The notes: generated by a model not told the origin, from the letters alone. A stretch of 64,000 nt of DNA from Vespula vulgaris (GCF_905475345.1 NC_066604.1:62001-126000), one strand, 5' to 3'; shown: positions 15,458-26,933, counted from the stretch's first letter. Numbers and translations are program-made.

Positions 15458-17041
15458 TTACATTGTACTAGCTACATATACCACATAAGAACAAGAAAGC
15501 AAAATTGAATATACCAAGATACTTTGTTCTTCTTCTTCTTTTTCATATTATTGTTGTTATTATTATTGTTATTATTATTCTTATTGTCTTTATAAATCAA
15601 TCATAATTGAAGATATTGGGAAATAAACATGAAATTTCTTTCTTAATCTTCTTAACTGTTTTTTTTCTTCTTCTTTTCTTTTATATGAATAATAAGAAGT
15701 ATAAGGTATCATAATAGGATACCTATGTAATCGCCTTTCATTTGAATAGGTCTTTGATATAATTGTACTTTGGACGGCTAATGCTTCCTTATCGAATGCC
15801 TTTTTGTCAAGAGCTAACAAAGTTTCTTTTCAATTTAATCTCGATATCGTTCTTTGTTTCATTCAAATTCTCGATTCGTTTACTCTTTCTTTCTCTCTCA
15901 CTCTCTCTCTCTGTATATATATATACATATTATATATAATATATAATACATATATATATATCTGTATATATCTGAATCTGTATCAGAAATGAGTAACTCA
16001 GGGTTTATAAAAAAACATTATCATATACGTATTCATGTACGTATCAATGCAATTACAACTTACATTTTGCATCGAAAAACGACAATAGTCGACTCTAATT
16101 AGTGAATTTCTTAATCACTGGTATTACATCTTACGTTGATACATTTGTGAAGAGCTTTGTTATCTACGGCCAGTTGAAACGCATTTTAACTATTAACCGA
16201 AGTATCGAAATCATTTATCAAAACTCGTAACTTTAACGACAAACGAATAAAAGATTGTATTATAGTTTAATTCAGTATCTTCCATTGTATCTTCCAATAT
16301 AATAATGTAAAGTTTATTAACGAGAAGTAGAATCATATATCTAATTAAAAATAAACAACTAATAGATTTCGTTCCATTACAAAAATATATATACATACAT
16401 TTATGCGTACACATTAAAAGTATTGCTAATAAAAAATCAATGGAATTATAGAAAACATTTCATTGTAAATTGATGCCGAAAATAACAAATACCCTTCAAT
16501 AATGTGTAATTTTTTCTTTTTCTATCAAGCATTAATTCCTTTTTTAATCAATATAAGCATTTTTAGTTCATAATGAATTCTATCAATAACAATATCAGAT
16601 ATTTAATTTTGGCTCATTGCAGAACAAAGGTTGCTTGTTACTGTCTATACAATATAATAAAATCTCAAGTAATACCCAAGAGAAAGACTACTATATACTT
16701 TGTGTATGAGTGTGTGGGTGTGTATATTGTGTCTAGTTATGTACATATGTACATATGTACATATATACATATCTATCTGTTTACAAACGTATGTTTATAT
16801 AGGATCTTTGAAGTTTCCAACTCGGTGGTTGCGGAAAGACTGATCTCATACGATATTCGACAAAAAGTAAATAACATAAGGTGTATTTAGATACTTCAGC
16901 TTATATAGAAACATATAAACATTGTAATAAGATTTGCTTTGTATAAGTCCGCTAGTAAATGCTATAAACATTCTCTTTTTCTTTCAGGGTAATAATATTA
17001 TATATATATTTAAATTTTTTTAATTTAATTAGTTAATTAAT
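15458..17041 (+). repeat. Array unit 9, truncated right end (1584 bp)
   Basis: Matches the other units until AATTTAATTAGTTAATTAAT at 17041, then passes into unrelated sequence. The last 470 bp or so of a normal unit (second TC tract, alternating purine-pyrimidine block, palindrome) are absent. Its second (TA)n tract is very short. This is the right edge of the array. Confidence 0.9.
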
Positions 17042-17719
17042 TATTTTAATAATGATTGATTTTATAACGAATATTTTTAAGGTAATCTTGGCATTGTTTG
17101 TACATGTATATTATGTACTAATATGTATACATATATTTATGTTAATGAATAGGTAATATAGAATATTTATATTTAAATAAATATGTATCTTTTTTTAGTT
17201 TTAAGTATTATAAAATCATTAGAAAATATTGTCATTAATTATGTTAAAATATCCCTTATCTATACCGTATTGGCTAATAAGTAATATCGGTAAAGTATCT
17301 TCCTTTCTTTATATTTAAATAAATAATATCGTGTATTTTCATCGATTGGAAAATTTGTAACTATGTCTACAACTTAATGATAAAACATTTAGATATATCT
17401 TGAAGAACAATACTTCACAAAAATAGCGAAAACAGATAATTCAATTGTGATTGATCGTACAAGAAGAATTATTATCAATTGTATCAAAATTTGACTAAAT
17501 GAAGTTTCGAACATTTCTACTCGTTGTTAATTTTGAAAATCTTTATGGAAAATTCGCATGATTCATACGATTCAACTTTATAATAACGATAGTTATCATC
17601 CATAAAATTTAGCTAAGTTTAATACTGCACAAGCCGATTTATATTGATCGTATAACACAGAGGAAAATTATACCGTTGCAATTACCACAAATTGAAATTC
17701 CAAGGAAATGCATTCCTAT
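17042..17719. other. AT-rich single-copy spacer
   Basis: Sequence just outside the array. I see no convincing coding frame, RNA gene or transposon motif. Confidence 0.6.
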
Positions 17720-17823
17720 AGCGGGTTACTGAAACTATAGCACCAAGAAGAACGGGTCCGGGGTCATTGGTGAGCTCTCGTTGCGCCCTCTACGCGCATA
17801 TTTTTCGTCCAGATCGGACCAAT
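17720..17823 (+). repeat. Left ~105-bp direct repeat flanking the minisatellite
   Basis: Begins AGCGGGTTACTGAAACTATA and ends CGTCCAGATCGGACCAAT. An almost identical copy lies about 553 bp downstream at 18273. Differences are few, e.g. CACCAAGAAG against CACCTAGAAG. Confidence 0.9.
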
Positions 17824-18272
17824 CGTTCGACAGACGTTACGGATGTCGAGTGAGGTTATGGCACTCTTACGGACGTTACGGCGTGTTACGGTCGTTACTG
17901 CACCCTTATGGACCTTATGGCTTGTTACGGTTGTTACGGCACCCTTATGGACCTTACGGCTTGTTACGGTCGTTACGGCGATGTTACGGACGTTACGGAC
18001 GTTGCGGCGTGTTACGGTCGTTACGGTACCCTTATGGACCTTACGGCTTGTTACGGTCGTTACGGCGATGTTACGGACGTTACGGACGTTCGACGGACGT
18101 TCGACAGACGTTACGGATGTTCGAATAAGGTTACGGCACTCTTACGGACGTTACAGCGGGTTACGGTCATTACTGCATCCTTACAGACGTTACGGCGTGT
18201 TACGGTCGTTACGGCACCCTTATGGACGTTACGGATGGTCGAGTGAGGTTACGACACTCTTACGGACGTTAC
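17824..18272 (+). repeat. TTACGG minisatellite (about 9-bp steps)
   Basis: A locally GC-richer block made of degenerate CGTTACGGN-type steps, mostly 9 bp apart, with CTTATGGAC variants. A higher-order period of about 87 bp is visible: the stretch beginning ACCCTTATGGACCTTACGG at about 17940 recurs at about 18027. All three forward frames stay open (YGR/LRS-like tripeptide repeats), but that follows from the 9-bp period and is not evidence for a protein. Confidence 0.9.
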
Positions 18273-18378
18273 AGCGGGTTACTGAAACTATAGCACCTAG
18301 AAGAACGCGACTGGGGTCATTAGTGAGCTCTCGTTGCGCCCTCTACACGCATATTTTTTTCGTCCAGATCGGACCAAT
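18273..18378 (+). repeat. Right ~105-bp direct repeat flanking the minisatellite
   Basis: Second copy of the 17720-17823 sequence, in the same orientation, ending CGTCCAGATCGGACCAAT. Flank plus minisatellite therefore look like one ~553-bp tandem unit followed by the start of the next. Confidence 0.9.
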
Positions 18379-20850
18379 AAAAATAACGAGTGCAGTCTAC
18401 ACACGATTTATATAATTTGGAAATCCTTTAGTACACATAATTTCCATCGATTTCTCCAATTCTCATTCGTATATCGATTATTCTCCCTGCTTTCACCCTC
18501 TCCACCTCTCCCTCATTAAACACATGTACACACACGTACATATATGGATATTATATATATATGTTTGTATGTATGTACACTCAATATATCTATATAGTAT
18601 GAAGTATATGTATTTGAGAAATAACGATACTATTATATAGTATATACATTTATATTATATATAATTATGATATATAATTATAATTATATAATATATATAA
18701 TTATAACTATATAAGAATATACAGAATGTATTATTACTAGTACTATTACTAGTATTATTATATATATAATAATCCTTTACAAAGATATACGTATAAACAA
18801 ATCTTACGAATTCTCAAATTCCATTAAATTAAAAAAAAAAAAAGAAAGAAAGAAAGAAAAAGAGAAAACAGGAATGAAAGAAAACAAAACAATAAAAGAT
18901 AAAAATACATTTAATTCTCATTCAATTGAAAATATTCATCGATATCGATATTCGATACTTATCAATAGTTAATAATGCCTTTAATCTCGTGTTCTAATTG
19001 TAGAAATAATTAATTATGATCATCACTGAGGATAATTAACTAATCCGTTATACTAAGTTATCGATAGACAAACTCGCATGTTCATTACGATCGCTGAAAG
19101 GAAATTCGAAGTGGCTTTAACCTTAAAGACAATAGCTTTTGTAAGCTTATCTCGACCGTCCTTCGTGTATATTCGAAATAATTTCGGAATATACATATTG
19201 CAAAGAGGTATAACGATCCCGTTGAGAATTGGCACGATATAGCTCGCTCTCTGTCTTTCTCGTTCTCTATATCGTTCAACTAATAGGAATTATAAGCGAA
19301 ATGATTTAAAGCTCGTCGCGATAAAGATAAAACTCCCGATAAAGATTAAACATTCGACAAACTAAAACTTTAATGATTCTCTTTAAAAAAATAAAATTAT
19401 AAAAATTTCCTTTTTTCTTGTTTTCTTTTACTGTGATTATTTTTTGAAAGATAATTCTTTATTTACACGTACATATTTATCCTTTTGCATTTTATTCTTT
19501 ATATTATTTTTTATTTATCTTTTCGTATTTTTTTTAATACTGTTCATCTAAAACTTGTATCTTAATATTTTTTTTACTTGAGAAAGCATGTCACGCAATT
19601 TATTCTAATAAAAACATAGAAATTCGAAAGTGTTCATAAATTTGGCTTGATTTATTGTTAAATTTTTACAACGACGATGAATCAACAAATTAATTAATCA
19701 TTAATTCTTAATAATACAATAAAGAAAAAAAAGAAATGATAAAATAAATCGCACATTAATTTCAATGCAACGTTTTGTAGATTAAAAATCTATGAGAGTT
19801 ATTTCTTTTTTTTTCTCTCGATGGAAAATTTATTAAAAAATTCTCTATTGTTACATGGAACCAACATATCTTTATTACATACATGTATTGTGTATATATG
19901 TGTCTATGTCTGAGAATGGCGTTAAATTAAAAGAGAGGGTTGTAAATGGTTTCGGTCGGTGCTCCATCCTGTTATACTTCCTCTATGATGTCAAACCAGA
20001 GACAGAAGAGCTCTCACTCTGTGAACCTCGTTTTCCGGGTCAAACGAGGTTAAAGTTATAATAACAATATACGTAGTTCTTGTTCCAATAGTTTTCTCCT
20101 CGATCTAACAAATTCGAGTTGAAAAAATTTGTCATAGTCCACGATGATTTCAAACGTTTTAATGATGGTACAATATAGTCTAAGAAATTAAAGATCAATG
20201 TGAAATAGAATTATAATTGTTCATAGCGAGTGGGAATAATAAAGTTTATTCTCTCTTTTATAAAACATTTTTTCTGTGTTATTTCAATAAATAAAATATG
20301 TGTATAACAATTCACGTTATACGATTTTAAGTATTGTTTAAAAGAAAAGTAGTAATATTAATAATGATACGAATTTACTTTGTTTCTTATTGTATGTATA
20401 TATATTGTGTGTATATATACATAATATATATATATATAGAAAACGATCTTCGATTCGTGGCAATATATATATATATTTCATTAAATAAAATCTTTACAAA
20501 AGTAATTACAATAGTAACGATACAAATTAAATTCGTTTCTCATTGTGTGTGTGTATTTATGTGTGTATGTATATATGTATATGAGAATGATTTTCAATTC
20601 GTGTCAATGTATATCTATTTTTTAATAAAATTGAAGTTTAGTAAATAAAATTGTTAAAAAAGTAGAAACAATAGTAACGATGCAAATTAATATCATTTAT
20701 CCCAATATATACATGTGTGCGTATGTGTGTGTGTGTATACCTATATACTATATAAGTCTTTGTATATATGTAAATAAATCGTAGAGTGCTTGTTCATTCT
20801 GGATCTTCTCTTTTATCAACGTAACGCAAAAGTCGCAGTGAAAAGCCAAT

Positions 20851-20903
<53 letters not shown>

Positions 20904-21285
20904 TGATATATGTATATATATATATACTCACGTACATATATATGTGTTTATATATGTATAGATCAGAAATGGAGAATCGTGCCCGACGATTTCGTAGAAT
21001 CATTTCTCGACGTCGACAACCATAAATCTTCGATTAAATGCATCGTTACTCGTTGTTCCGTCATCTTTGGCGATGATTCAAAAGAGAACTCAGTAGTCGT
21101 CGCTTAAAATCAGCAATTAATTATTAATAACATGAGAGTTATTCGTTCATGATTGTTTTATTCTTTTGAGAAAAAGAAAAAGATAAATAAAATATTTTTA
21201 AAAAAAGAAAAGAAAAAACAAGAAAGAAAAAGAGAAAATATTAGATTCATTTTGCTTGAAAATACATATTTCCTATCTTCTTTTC

Positions 21286-21322
<37 letters not shown>

Positions 21323-21366
21323 TTCTCTCTCTTTTTCTCTTTCTTTATTTGCAATGGGAAGTTCAG
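18379..21366. other. AT-rich intergenic DNA with microsatellites
   Basis: Contains short TA-rich palindromic tracts near 18640-18780, AAAG-type tracts near 18830, TATA/TGTG tracts near 20400-20760 and a (TA)n run at 20855-20901. A slightly GC-richer patch at 19910-20060 has a short open frame that I do not recognise. No RNA gene seen. Confidence 0.55.
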
Positions 21367-21534
21367 TTTACACGACAAGGGGAAGCAAAACGCATCGCTG
21401 TTTTTTATGAACCGGATATACCATGCTACGAACATACTCGAGTATCTAGAGAACAGCATGTTGTCGCTATACTGTTGACAGCTCTCGATAAAACTTTTCA
21501 CGTGATTGCCGGTGAATACATCAATAGAATGTAA
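21367..21534 (+). CDS. Possible 3'-terminal coding exon, unrecognised
   Basis: A 55-codon open frame reads FTRQGEAKRIAVFYEPDIPC and continues to end in EYINRM before a TAA. It follows an unusually strong pyrimidine tract (21280-21350, long CTCTCT/TTTCTC runs) and a GTTCAG that could be a splice acceptor. Base composition is clearly less AT-rich than the surroundings. The frame also stays open upstream only because the pyrimidine tract has no stops. I do not recognise the protein and found no partner exon nearby. It could equally be a remnant of an old transposon. Confidence 0.25.
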   Translation, partial: FTRQGEAKRIAVFYEPDIPCYEHTRVSREQHVVAILLTALDKTFHVIAGEYINRM

Positions 21535-21594
21535 TGAGTAAAAAGAGAAACACAGAAAACATCAAATTCCAAACGCAAACATTAAATGCATATG

Positions 21595-21641
<47 letters not shown>

Positions 21642-22220
21642 GTATGAGAGGAGATCCTGGCTATCGGCCTTTTAATTAAATGCCCTGTCATGAGTACCGT
21701 TCGATTCCATATTCATTGAAAACGAACACCCATGTAGGATCCAATGAATGCCGAATTTAACGTTCGAAAATATTCCTCTCGATTGTCATCCAATTTTTAT
21801 TCTAACGTCGTTTGTGATATAATTTTTGATAAATTTTGTGATCATCGATAATCCAACTAATCGATCGTTATCTAACTCGATAGTGTTCAACTGTACGTTC
21901 AAATATTTTTCATAATCTTGTTAAAGGATCAAGATATTGGCAACATATGTGCATTTATAATCACTAAACAACTATATTTTCGTATCTTCGTGATTTATGG
22001 ATCAATGTCGTTATAAATATTTGTTAACAAGTTTAATGAACAGATTTTAAAGTCGAATTTATTATTTGGTTTAATTCATCATTTTTTATCTTCTTTCTTC
22101 GATACTGTTGTATTCTTTTTTTGATTAAATAATAAATGTATTATAGACATATATATATACATATATGTATATACAATACTATATTATACTATATCACAAG
22201 CTAGATATACATTACAATGT
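21535..22220. other. AT-rich spacer
   Basis: Holds a (TA)n tract at about 21598-21635 and otherwise unremarkable AT-rich sequence. No gene seen. The left boundary of a duplicated composite segment lies at about 22221. Confidence 0.5.
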
Positions 22221-22221
22221 A

Positions 22222-22337
22222 AGATTTGGAAGTGTTTGATGAAGGAAAGTCCGGTTCTCTGGTTCTTCCACCATCCGATTGTAGTTGAACTTATGTTCTA
22301 AATCTTCGAACTCGTCGGCTGGTGACAATATTAATAT
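22222..22337 (-). pseudogene. Prp31-like first-exon fragment, copy A
   Basis: Minus-strand reading gives LSPADEFEDLEHKFN, matching LSSADKLKDMEDKCN in the better copy at 28652-28784. The pattern recalls the MSLADELLADLEE N-terminus of the U4/U6 snRNP factor Prp31. The fragment breaks off at 22221, inside the exon, so its splice donor is gone. The frame shifts after the first 30 or so codons. Assignment rests on linkage to clear Prp31 exons in copy C. Confidence 0.45.
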
Positions 22338-22516
22338 TAAACATTACTAATTTTTAACTTTAAATTGTATAGACAAATAAGAGTTACACGAAAACGCAGT
22401 AATAAAGTTAATGGTAGAGGTCAGTAGAAAGGCAACAATTTCAGATACGTAAAATTGTAATTTACAAAAATCGGTGAAACGTAGTTGTCATTCCATTTTA
22501 CGTATCACTTTCATAT

Positions 22517-23221
22517 TTAGATCGAGGTAAAAATGTTTCTTCGTTTTCTATCGGCCCCATAACTTTAGCAATGTCAAACAATCCATTTGTCGATCGTACC
22601 GCGCGTTCGAAAGTTGAATTTTCATAGAGTTTTCATAGAGTTTTCATATCTTTAGAAAGGTCATGATTTGTATGTGTTTATATGTTTAAAAGTTATTATG
22701 CCTTATAAATAAGGTAGAATAAAGTAGACATATTTTGAAATTTTATTACAAGGAGGATAATAATGCCGCTCCAGCTATTAAAAATATTTGTAATATTTAT
22801 CGACCGATGCGTTAACAATGGACGTCGTACATAGCTACATCAAACGTTTTCTATATGGAAGGTATGATGTAAGTGGTGCGACTGATGTCGACAAGGAACT
22901 AACCATCGATCACAAAACAGTTTTATATCGTTTGAAGAAGGTTGGATATAAAAACGATCCAATGTTTGTGTTTCGCGTGATTAAATCGTGAAGCATTTAA
23001 TGGATCGTATCTCTGTCAGCGAATCATTACCAACACCTGACGAAACCAAAGCATCCTTGAAACCGCCAATTATGTTCAATAATGTACGGAAAGTATCATG
23101 ATCGATGGAACCAGAATCGATCGTTGCCACCCGTTCCAACTATTGATCATAATCTCTACTCTATACAATCGGACAATGATTCGCTTTTGCATTGAAATAC
23201 GAAGAAACCTTTTCCCCTAAC
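22517..23221 (+). mobile_element. Mariner element A, internally deleted and inactive
   Basis: The left terminal repeat starts TTAGATCGAGGTAAAAATGT and the right end, read in reverse, is TTAGGGGAAAAGGTTTCTTC. Between them is a decayed transposase from about 22715: an N-terminal part (DNNAAPAIKNICNIY), then HSYIKRFLYGRYDVSGATD, then DHKTVLYRLKKVGYK, then HLMDRISVSESL and NNVRKVS, matching the mariner order HTH, linker, LMDRISICESLL, YDNNVRKRSW. The catalytic half after this is absent. The element is about 705 bp, where full mariners are about 1.3 kb. In-frame stops and frameshifts interrupt it. Confidence 0.85.
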
Positions 23222-23235
23222 TTAACATCTCGATT

Positions 23236-23340
23236 AGTAATGTCATTGATTAATATCAATCTTTTACGGAAATTGACTCGAATTATTGCGATAATGTAGC
23301 CAGTAAAGTATATCGTTTAACGAGTGAATGACATTACTGA
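23236..23340. repeat. Small inverted-repeat element next to the mariner
   Basis: About 100 bp bounded by AGTAATGTCATT and AATGACATTACT, which are inverse complements. The same pair flanks the corresponding sequence in copies B (26107-26220) and C (29637-29740, more diverged). It has the form of a very short MITE; the family is unknown. Confidence 0.6.
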
Positions 23341-23516
23341 TATGATTATTATATTATCTAAAAATTGAGTTATACGCAATTAACTATTAGCAATTAAAGA
23401 ATACAATAATAAATATATTTCAATATTCGATATAATAAATTTTACACAAAATTTTAGTCGAACTTTTAATAAATTTGCCTGGAATGTATATTTATGTGTC
23501 TTAATACTGAATGGAG

Positions 23517-23546
23517 AATTAACCTGAGGTATCAGGTTAATTCGTA
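23517..23546. repeat. Perfect short palindrome GAATTAACCTGA/TCAGGTTAATTC
   Basis: GAATTAACCTGA, a GGTA spacer, then TCAGGTTAATTC. Copy B has the same hairpin at about 25943-25970 with spacer TACC. In copy C (29918-29945) it is degenerate. Confidence 0.8.
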
Positions 23547-23775
23547 CTTTTAATCAAGATTTTTAAGTTAACGAAATTAATTTGAAATCCTGTGGCGCAC
23601 TAAAAATATTCAAATGTTGTGAATTGAAGGAATGGGAAATGTCAACTATAATTTCAGTTTACACTTGTAACACCATCACATAGATTTACGGACATCACAC
23701 GCAGATATCACTGAGAATGAATACAAACCAGGTCGGTAGAATTTCCTGATACGTATTCGTTCGTTTGTTTTTTTC

Positions 23776-25206
23776 AAACGATATGTCATCTCCGCGTGGC
23801 GTAGCCTTATCTTCCTTTCTTCAGAAATCAAACGCAAAAGATTTTTTCTTTTGTTACGCGGAAAATCATTTCGAGTTAGCTTAACCATTGATAAAGCGCG
23901 AATTACCTCGTATCCTACGTGTCCTACGAATCGTCTGATACATCACAAACTCGACGTATGACGTTTTAAGTTGGTCGGAGGATTTACTGAACGACTAAAC
24001 TCTAATATCTACAAATTCGTATAGTCTCGAAATGATCGAAGGGATTAAACAAGATTTTAAAATATCGTCCTTTCCGCAAGAAGCTTTCTATTCCTTTTCT
24101 CTCCATATTTGCAAAATTGTTTTTATACAAAAGCACTGCTTTCTTTACGCATAAGTTCAAAGACGCAAACAATCAGATAACGACACCTACAAGCATTTAT
24201 GGAATTAATCGTCGCTTGTATCAGTACTTTACGGTTTCACGTTAAATATTGATATCAAAAGAATTCATGATATTGTATCGTTTACGATTCAAACGAAATA
24301 TGTGATATTTCTAGAGCAGGAGGTAGGTAATTAAAAAATCAAAAGACGTTCATTCATTTCACAAAGAAGAAAATAAACCTGATCGTGCGTATCACACGAT
24401 ATCACACGACAAAAGCAAAGTTCTATTTCTATTTTAATTAAAGTTTCTAATTATTAGATGAATATTTTTCAACATTTTTAATCGGTAATTTAAATAAATT
24501 AATGGTCATCATTAATAATGAATTATCAATACGTGGTATAAGTGGTAGGTATTAAACCGATTGATACAAAAACTATAAGAATTTTAATTGAAACAATTGT
24601 GGGCGTAATAATTTATTATTATTCTAAAAAGGTAGATGAGAATTTACAATAAATCCTGACGCAACACTGACACGACATTTTACTATTTATTATATATTAA
24701 CCATTTATACCACGTACTGATATTTAACTACAAATACTAATGAAAACATTTATTGAATACTATTAATTTTGATTTTCTCTATACTCTGCTGTATCTCTTT
24801 CGCTCTTTCTTTTTCTTCTATGAACTGGAAGAACGAAAACGTAATGAAATAAGTGAAGTTAACAATCCATCTCACTTATTCTCATACTATTTCCGTATAC
24901 TTTCTCGTATTCATTTTTTTCTTTCATTTTATTTTTGTTTCACTTCGACCCTTACTCACATGTTGAAGGAGTTTGGTTTAAAACATTTTTTAAATTACGT
25001 GTAAGTACTCACATATAAGTGGATACGTAAGAAACAAAATTAGCACCTTTAGTTTCGACATTATAAAGTTTGGCTACATTGGATGGTCATACATATGTAC
25101 ATGTAGTTGTATATGTTTGTATGTATTAATATTAATGAATAACTATAACGGACCTGTACCCATAACGTCTATAATACAGATGTAAATATTTAGCAAAAAG
25201 TTTAAA
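23776..25206. other. AT-rich spacer between copies A and B
   Basis: A minus-strand frame at 23676-23888 starts just inside the copy A tail and gives a basic 70-residue peptide (NKRKNLLRLISEERKIRLRH) that I do not recognise. It straddles the segment boundary and has no support. The rest is AT-rich with no recognisable gene. Confidence 0.45.
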
Positions 25207-25210
25207 TTAA

Positions 25211-25458
25211 CCCTTTGCATTCGGCGCCCACTCGGACGTTCGGAGTTTCGAATGATTTACTCGTATTTAATTTAGACAACTTTGCAAACGTTGTAGAACA
25301 TATTCTTTTGCAAAAAAATCAATATTTTGTTCCTTATAATATTCTCGATAATACGATAAGTTTTGAAGGAATTTGTTTATATCATTTACATTGATATCGT
25401 TATTTATAAAAATTCCTCGTTTTCTGATCGTTCTGGGGGAACATCCGAGTGCGAAGGG
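25211..25458 (+). mobile_element. PiggyBac-type MITE, copy B (TTAA-flanked)
   Basis: A 248-bp element exactly between two TTAA sites (25207-25210 and 25459-25462). The ends are imperfect inverted repeats: left CCCTTTGCATTCGGCGCC, right (reverse complement) CCCTTCGCACTCGGATGTTC. TTAA target duplication with CCC-starting termini is the hallmark of piggyBac-type elements. The element has no coding capacity. It forms the outer cap of the inverted duplication; the matching cap is at 30449-30699. Confidence 0.8.
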
Positions 25459-25462
25459 TTAA

Positions 25463-25715
25463 AGAAAAATTAAAAAATAAATTAAAATAAAAAGAAAAGA
25501 AAGAAAAGTTAGAATTGAAAAAGAAGAAAAAGAAATTACTACCAAAAAGAAAAAAACGAAAAAGATTACAAAATAAATTAGAATCAAAAGAAAGATTAAA
25601 ATCTAAAAGAGGAAAAGAAAATTAAAAAAAATTAAAATCAGAACAAAGGAAAACAGAAAAAGAATTAAAAGAAAGAGATTAAAGGGAGAAAAAAGACAAA
25701 GAAGGAAAAAACAAA
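25463..25715 (+). repeat. A/G-rich low-complexity tract
   Basis: Almost pure purine (AAAGAAAAATTAAAAA-type) sequence adjoining the MITE. The reverse-complement pyrimidine tract sits in the mirror position at 30175-30448. Confidence 0.85.
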
Positions 25716-26232
25716 TAAACATGCATTGGGAAATTGTAACGATCCATTTCATATTTATTCCGAGTGAGTGATATCTGTCTGTAACGGGCGTAAATCTACG
25801 CGATGTCGATGTTATAACTGCAAACTGAAATGTTAGTCGATATTTGCTATTCCTTCAATTATCTACGACATTTGAATATTTTCAATCTGCCACAGAATTT
25901 GATCTTAATTTCATTGACTCAAAAATCTTGATTAAAAGCTCGAATTAACCTGATACCTCAGGTTAATTCTCTAGTCAGTTTTGCTACACAGAATATCGAT
26001 AAATCGTATGTTGAAATATATTTATTATTATTATAACATTTAATTAGATATAATTAATTACGTGTATGATATACGTGTATAATCTATATGTAATATAATG
26101 ATCCTATCAGTAATGTCATTCATTCACATTGTTAAGCAAGATAAATACCTTTGACTATATTACTGAAATAATTCGAGTTAATTTCCATAAAGGAATGATA
26201 TCAACCAATGACATTACTAATCAAGATATTAA

Positions 26233-26933
26233 GTTAGAGGAAAAGGTTTCTTCGTATTTCAATGCAAAAGCAAATCATTTTCCGATTGTTTAGAGAAGAG
26301 ATTATGATCAATAGTTTGAACGGCGCGACAACGGTTGATTCTCCTTCCATGGATCATGATCCTTTTCATAGATTATCGCACATAATGGCCCGTTTCAAGA
26401 GTGCATCGGTTTCGTTAGGTCCTAATAACGATTCGCAGACAGAAATCCATTAAACGCTTCACTATTTGATCATATGGAACATGAACATTGGATATCTTTT
26501 TACATCCAGCATTCTTCAAATGATGTAGAACTGTTTTGTGACCGATGGTTGGTTCCTAGTCTATGTCTTCCACCACTACATCATATCTTCCATATTGGAA
26601 ACGTTTGATATAACCATGTGCGATGTCCATTTATAACGCATCGATTCTAAATTTTTTCAAGAGTTGGAGTGGCATTATTCTTTTCCTCGTAATAAAATTT
26701 CAAAATACATCTTCTTTGTTCTATCTCACTTATAAGGCGTGATAACTTTTAAACAAATACACGAATTCGAAAAAACCTCTCGAAAAATATTCCACAAAAA
26801 CTCAACTTTCAAACGCGCGGCGTTTGATTACCAAATTGATTGTTGGACATTACTAAAGTTATGGACCCGGAATAATGTCATCAGCCAATATAGGAATACG
26901 AAGAAACATTTTTCCCGAATTAACTCGACCTAA
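26233..26933 (-). mobile_element. Mariner element B, internally deleted, reversed
   Basis: Terminal repeats are visible at both ends: TTAGAGGAAAAGGTTTCTTC at the left, and CGAAGAAACATTTTTCCCG on the right. The minus strand carries the same truncated transposase as element A (HKTVL...LK, KRLMD, a YDNNVRK-like remnant), again lacking the catalytic half and broken by stops. All three copies share the deletion, so they spread by segmental duplication and did not transpose independently. Confidence 0.85.

Larger units (their letters stand above)
1..17041. repeat. Tandem array of nine ~2-kb repeat units
   Basis: The same sequence recurs head to tail, each unit opening with TTACATTGTACTAG, at 1, 2083, 3618, 5138, 7180, 9244, 11337, 13402 and 15458. 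Full units are 2042-2093 bp. Block order in each unit: TTC/TTA-type trinucleotide tracts; a (TC)n tract running into (TA)n; a unique AT-rich middle; a TG/TA-rich stretch with many TACATA steps; a CTTTTTCTTTCAG pyrimidine tract followed by a second (TA)n; a second (TC)n; a segment rich in ACGTGTACGCGTATGTACGTA-like alternation; and a palindrome GATCGTCGACGATC. Short reading frames recur at matching places but their ends shift between copies, so I see no coding constraint. I do not recognise a transposon or rDNA signature. It looks like large-unit satellite DNA or a tandem segmental amplification. Confidence 0.95.
22221..23775 (+). repeat. Composite segment copy A (Prp31-like exon + deleted mariner + flank)
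   Basis: Homologous in the same orientation to about 28660-30180 and in reverse to about 25720-27065. Order: a fragment of a Prp31-like first exon (minus strand), AT-rich spacer, an internally deleted mariner, a small AATGTCATT inverted-repeat element, a TTAACCTGA palindrome and a tail ending near 23775. It lacks the piggyBac MITE that caps copies B and C. Confidence 0.85.

Noticed and set aside
768..16414. Recurring 67-76-codon minus-strand frames (MCTHKCMYIY..., MLALDKKAF...) in the array units
   Set aside because: They only reflect repetition of the same DNA; starts and ends shift between copies and no domain is visible.
1147..16890. Recurring ~97-105-codon plus-strand frames starting MNSINNNIRY (or MNCINNN) in seven of the array units
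   Set aside because: The C-termini differ because of frame changes in TG/TA repeats, composition is that of AT-rich noise, and two units have lost the region entirely. No sign of coding constraint.
17781..18415. Long overlapping frames across the TTACGG minisatellite (up to 190 codons)
   Set aside because: Period-9 DNA keeps all three frames open; the tripeptide repeats are a consequence of the minisatellite.
26262..26453. 63-codon plus-strand frame near 26.3 kb
   Set aside because: Antisense shadow of the reversed mariner B.
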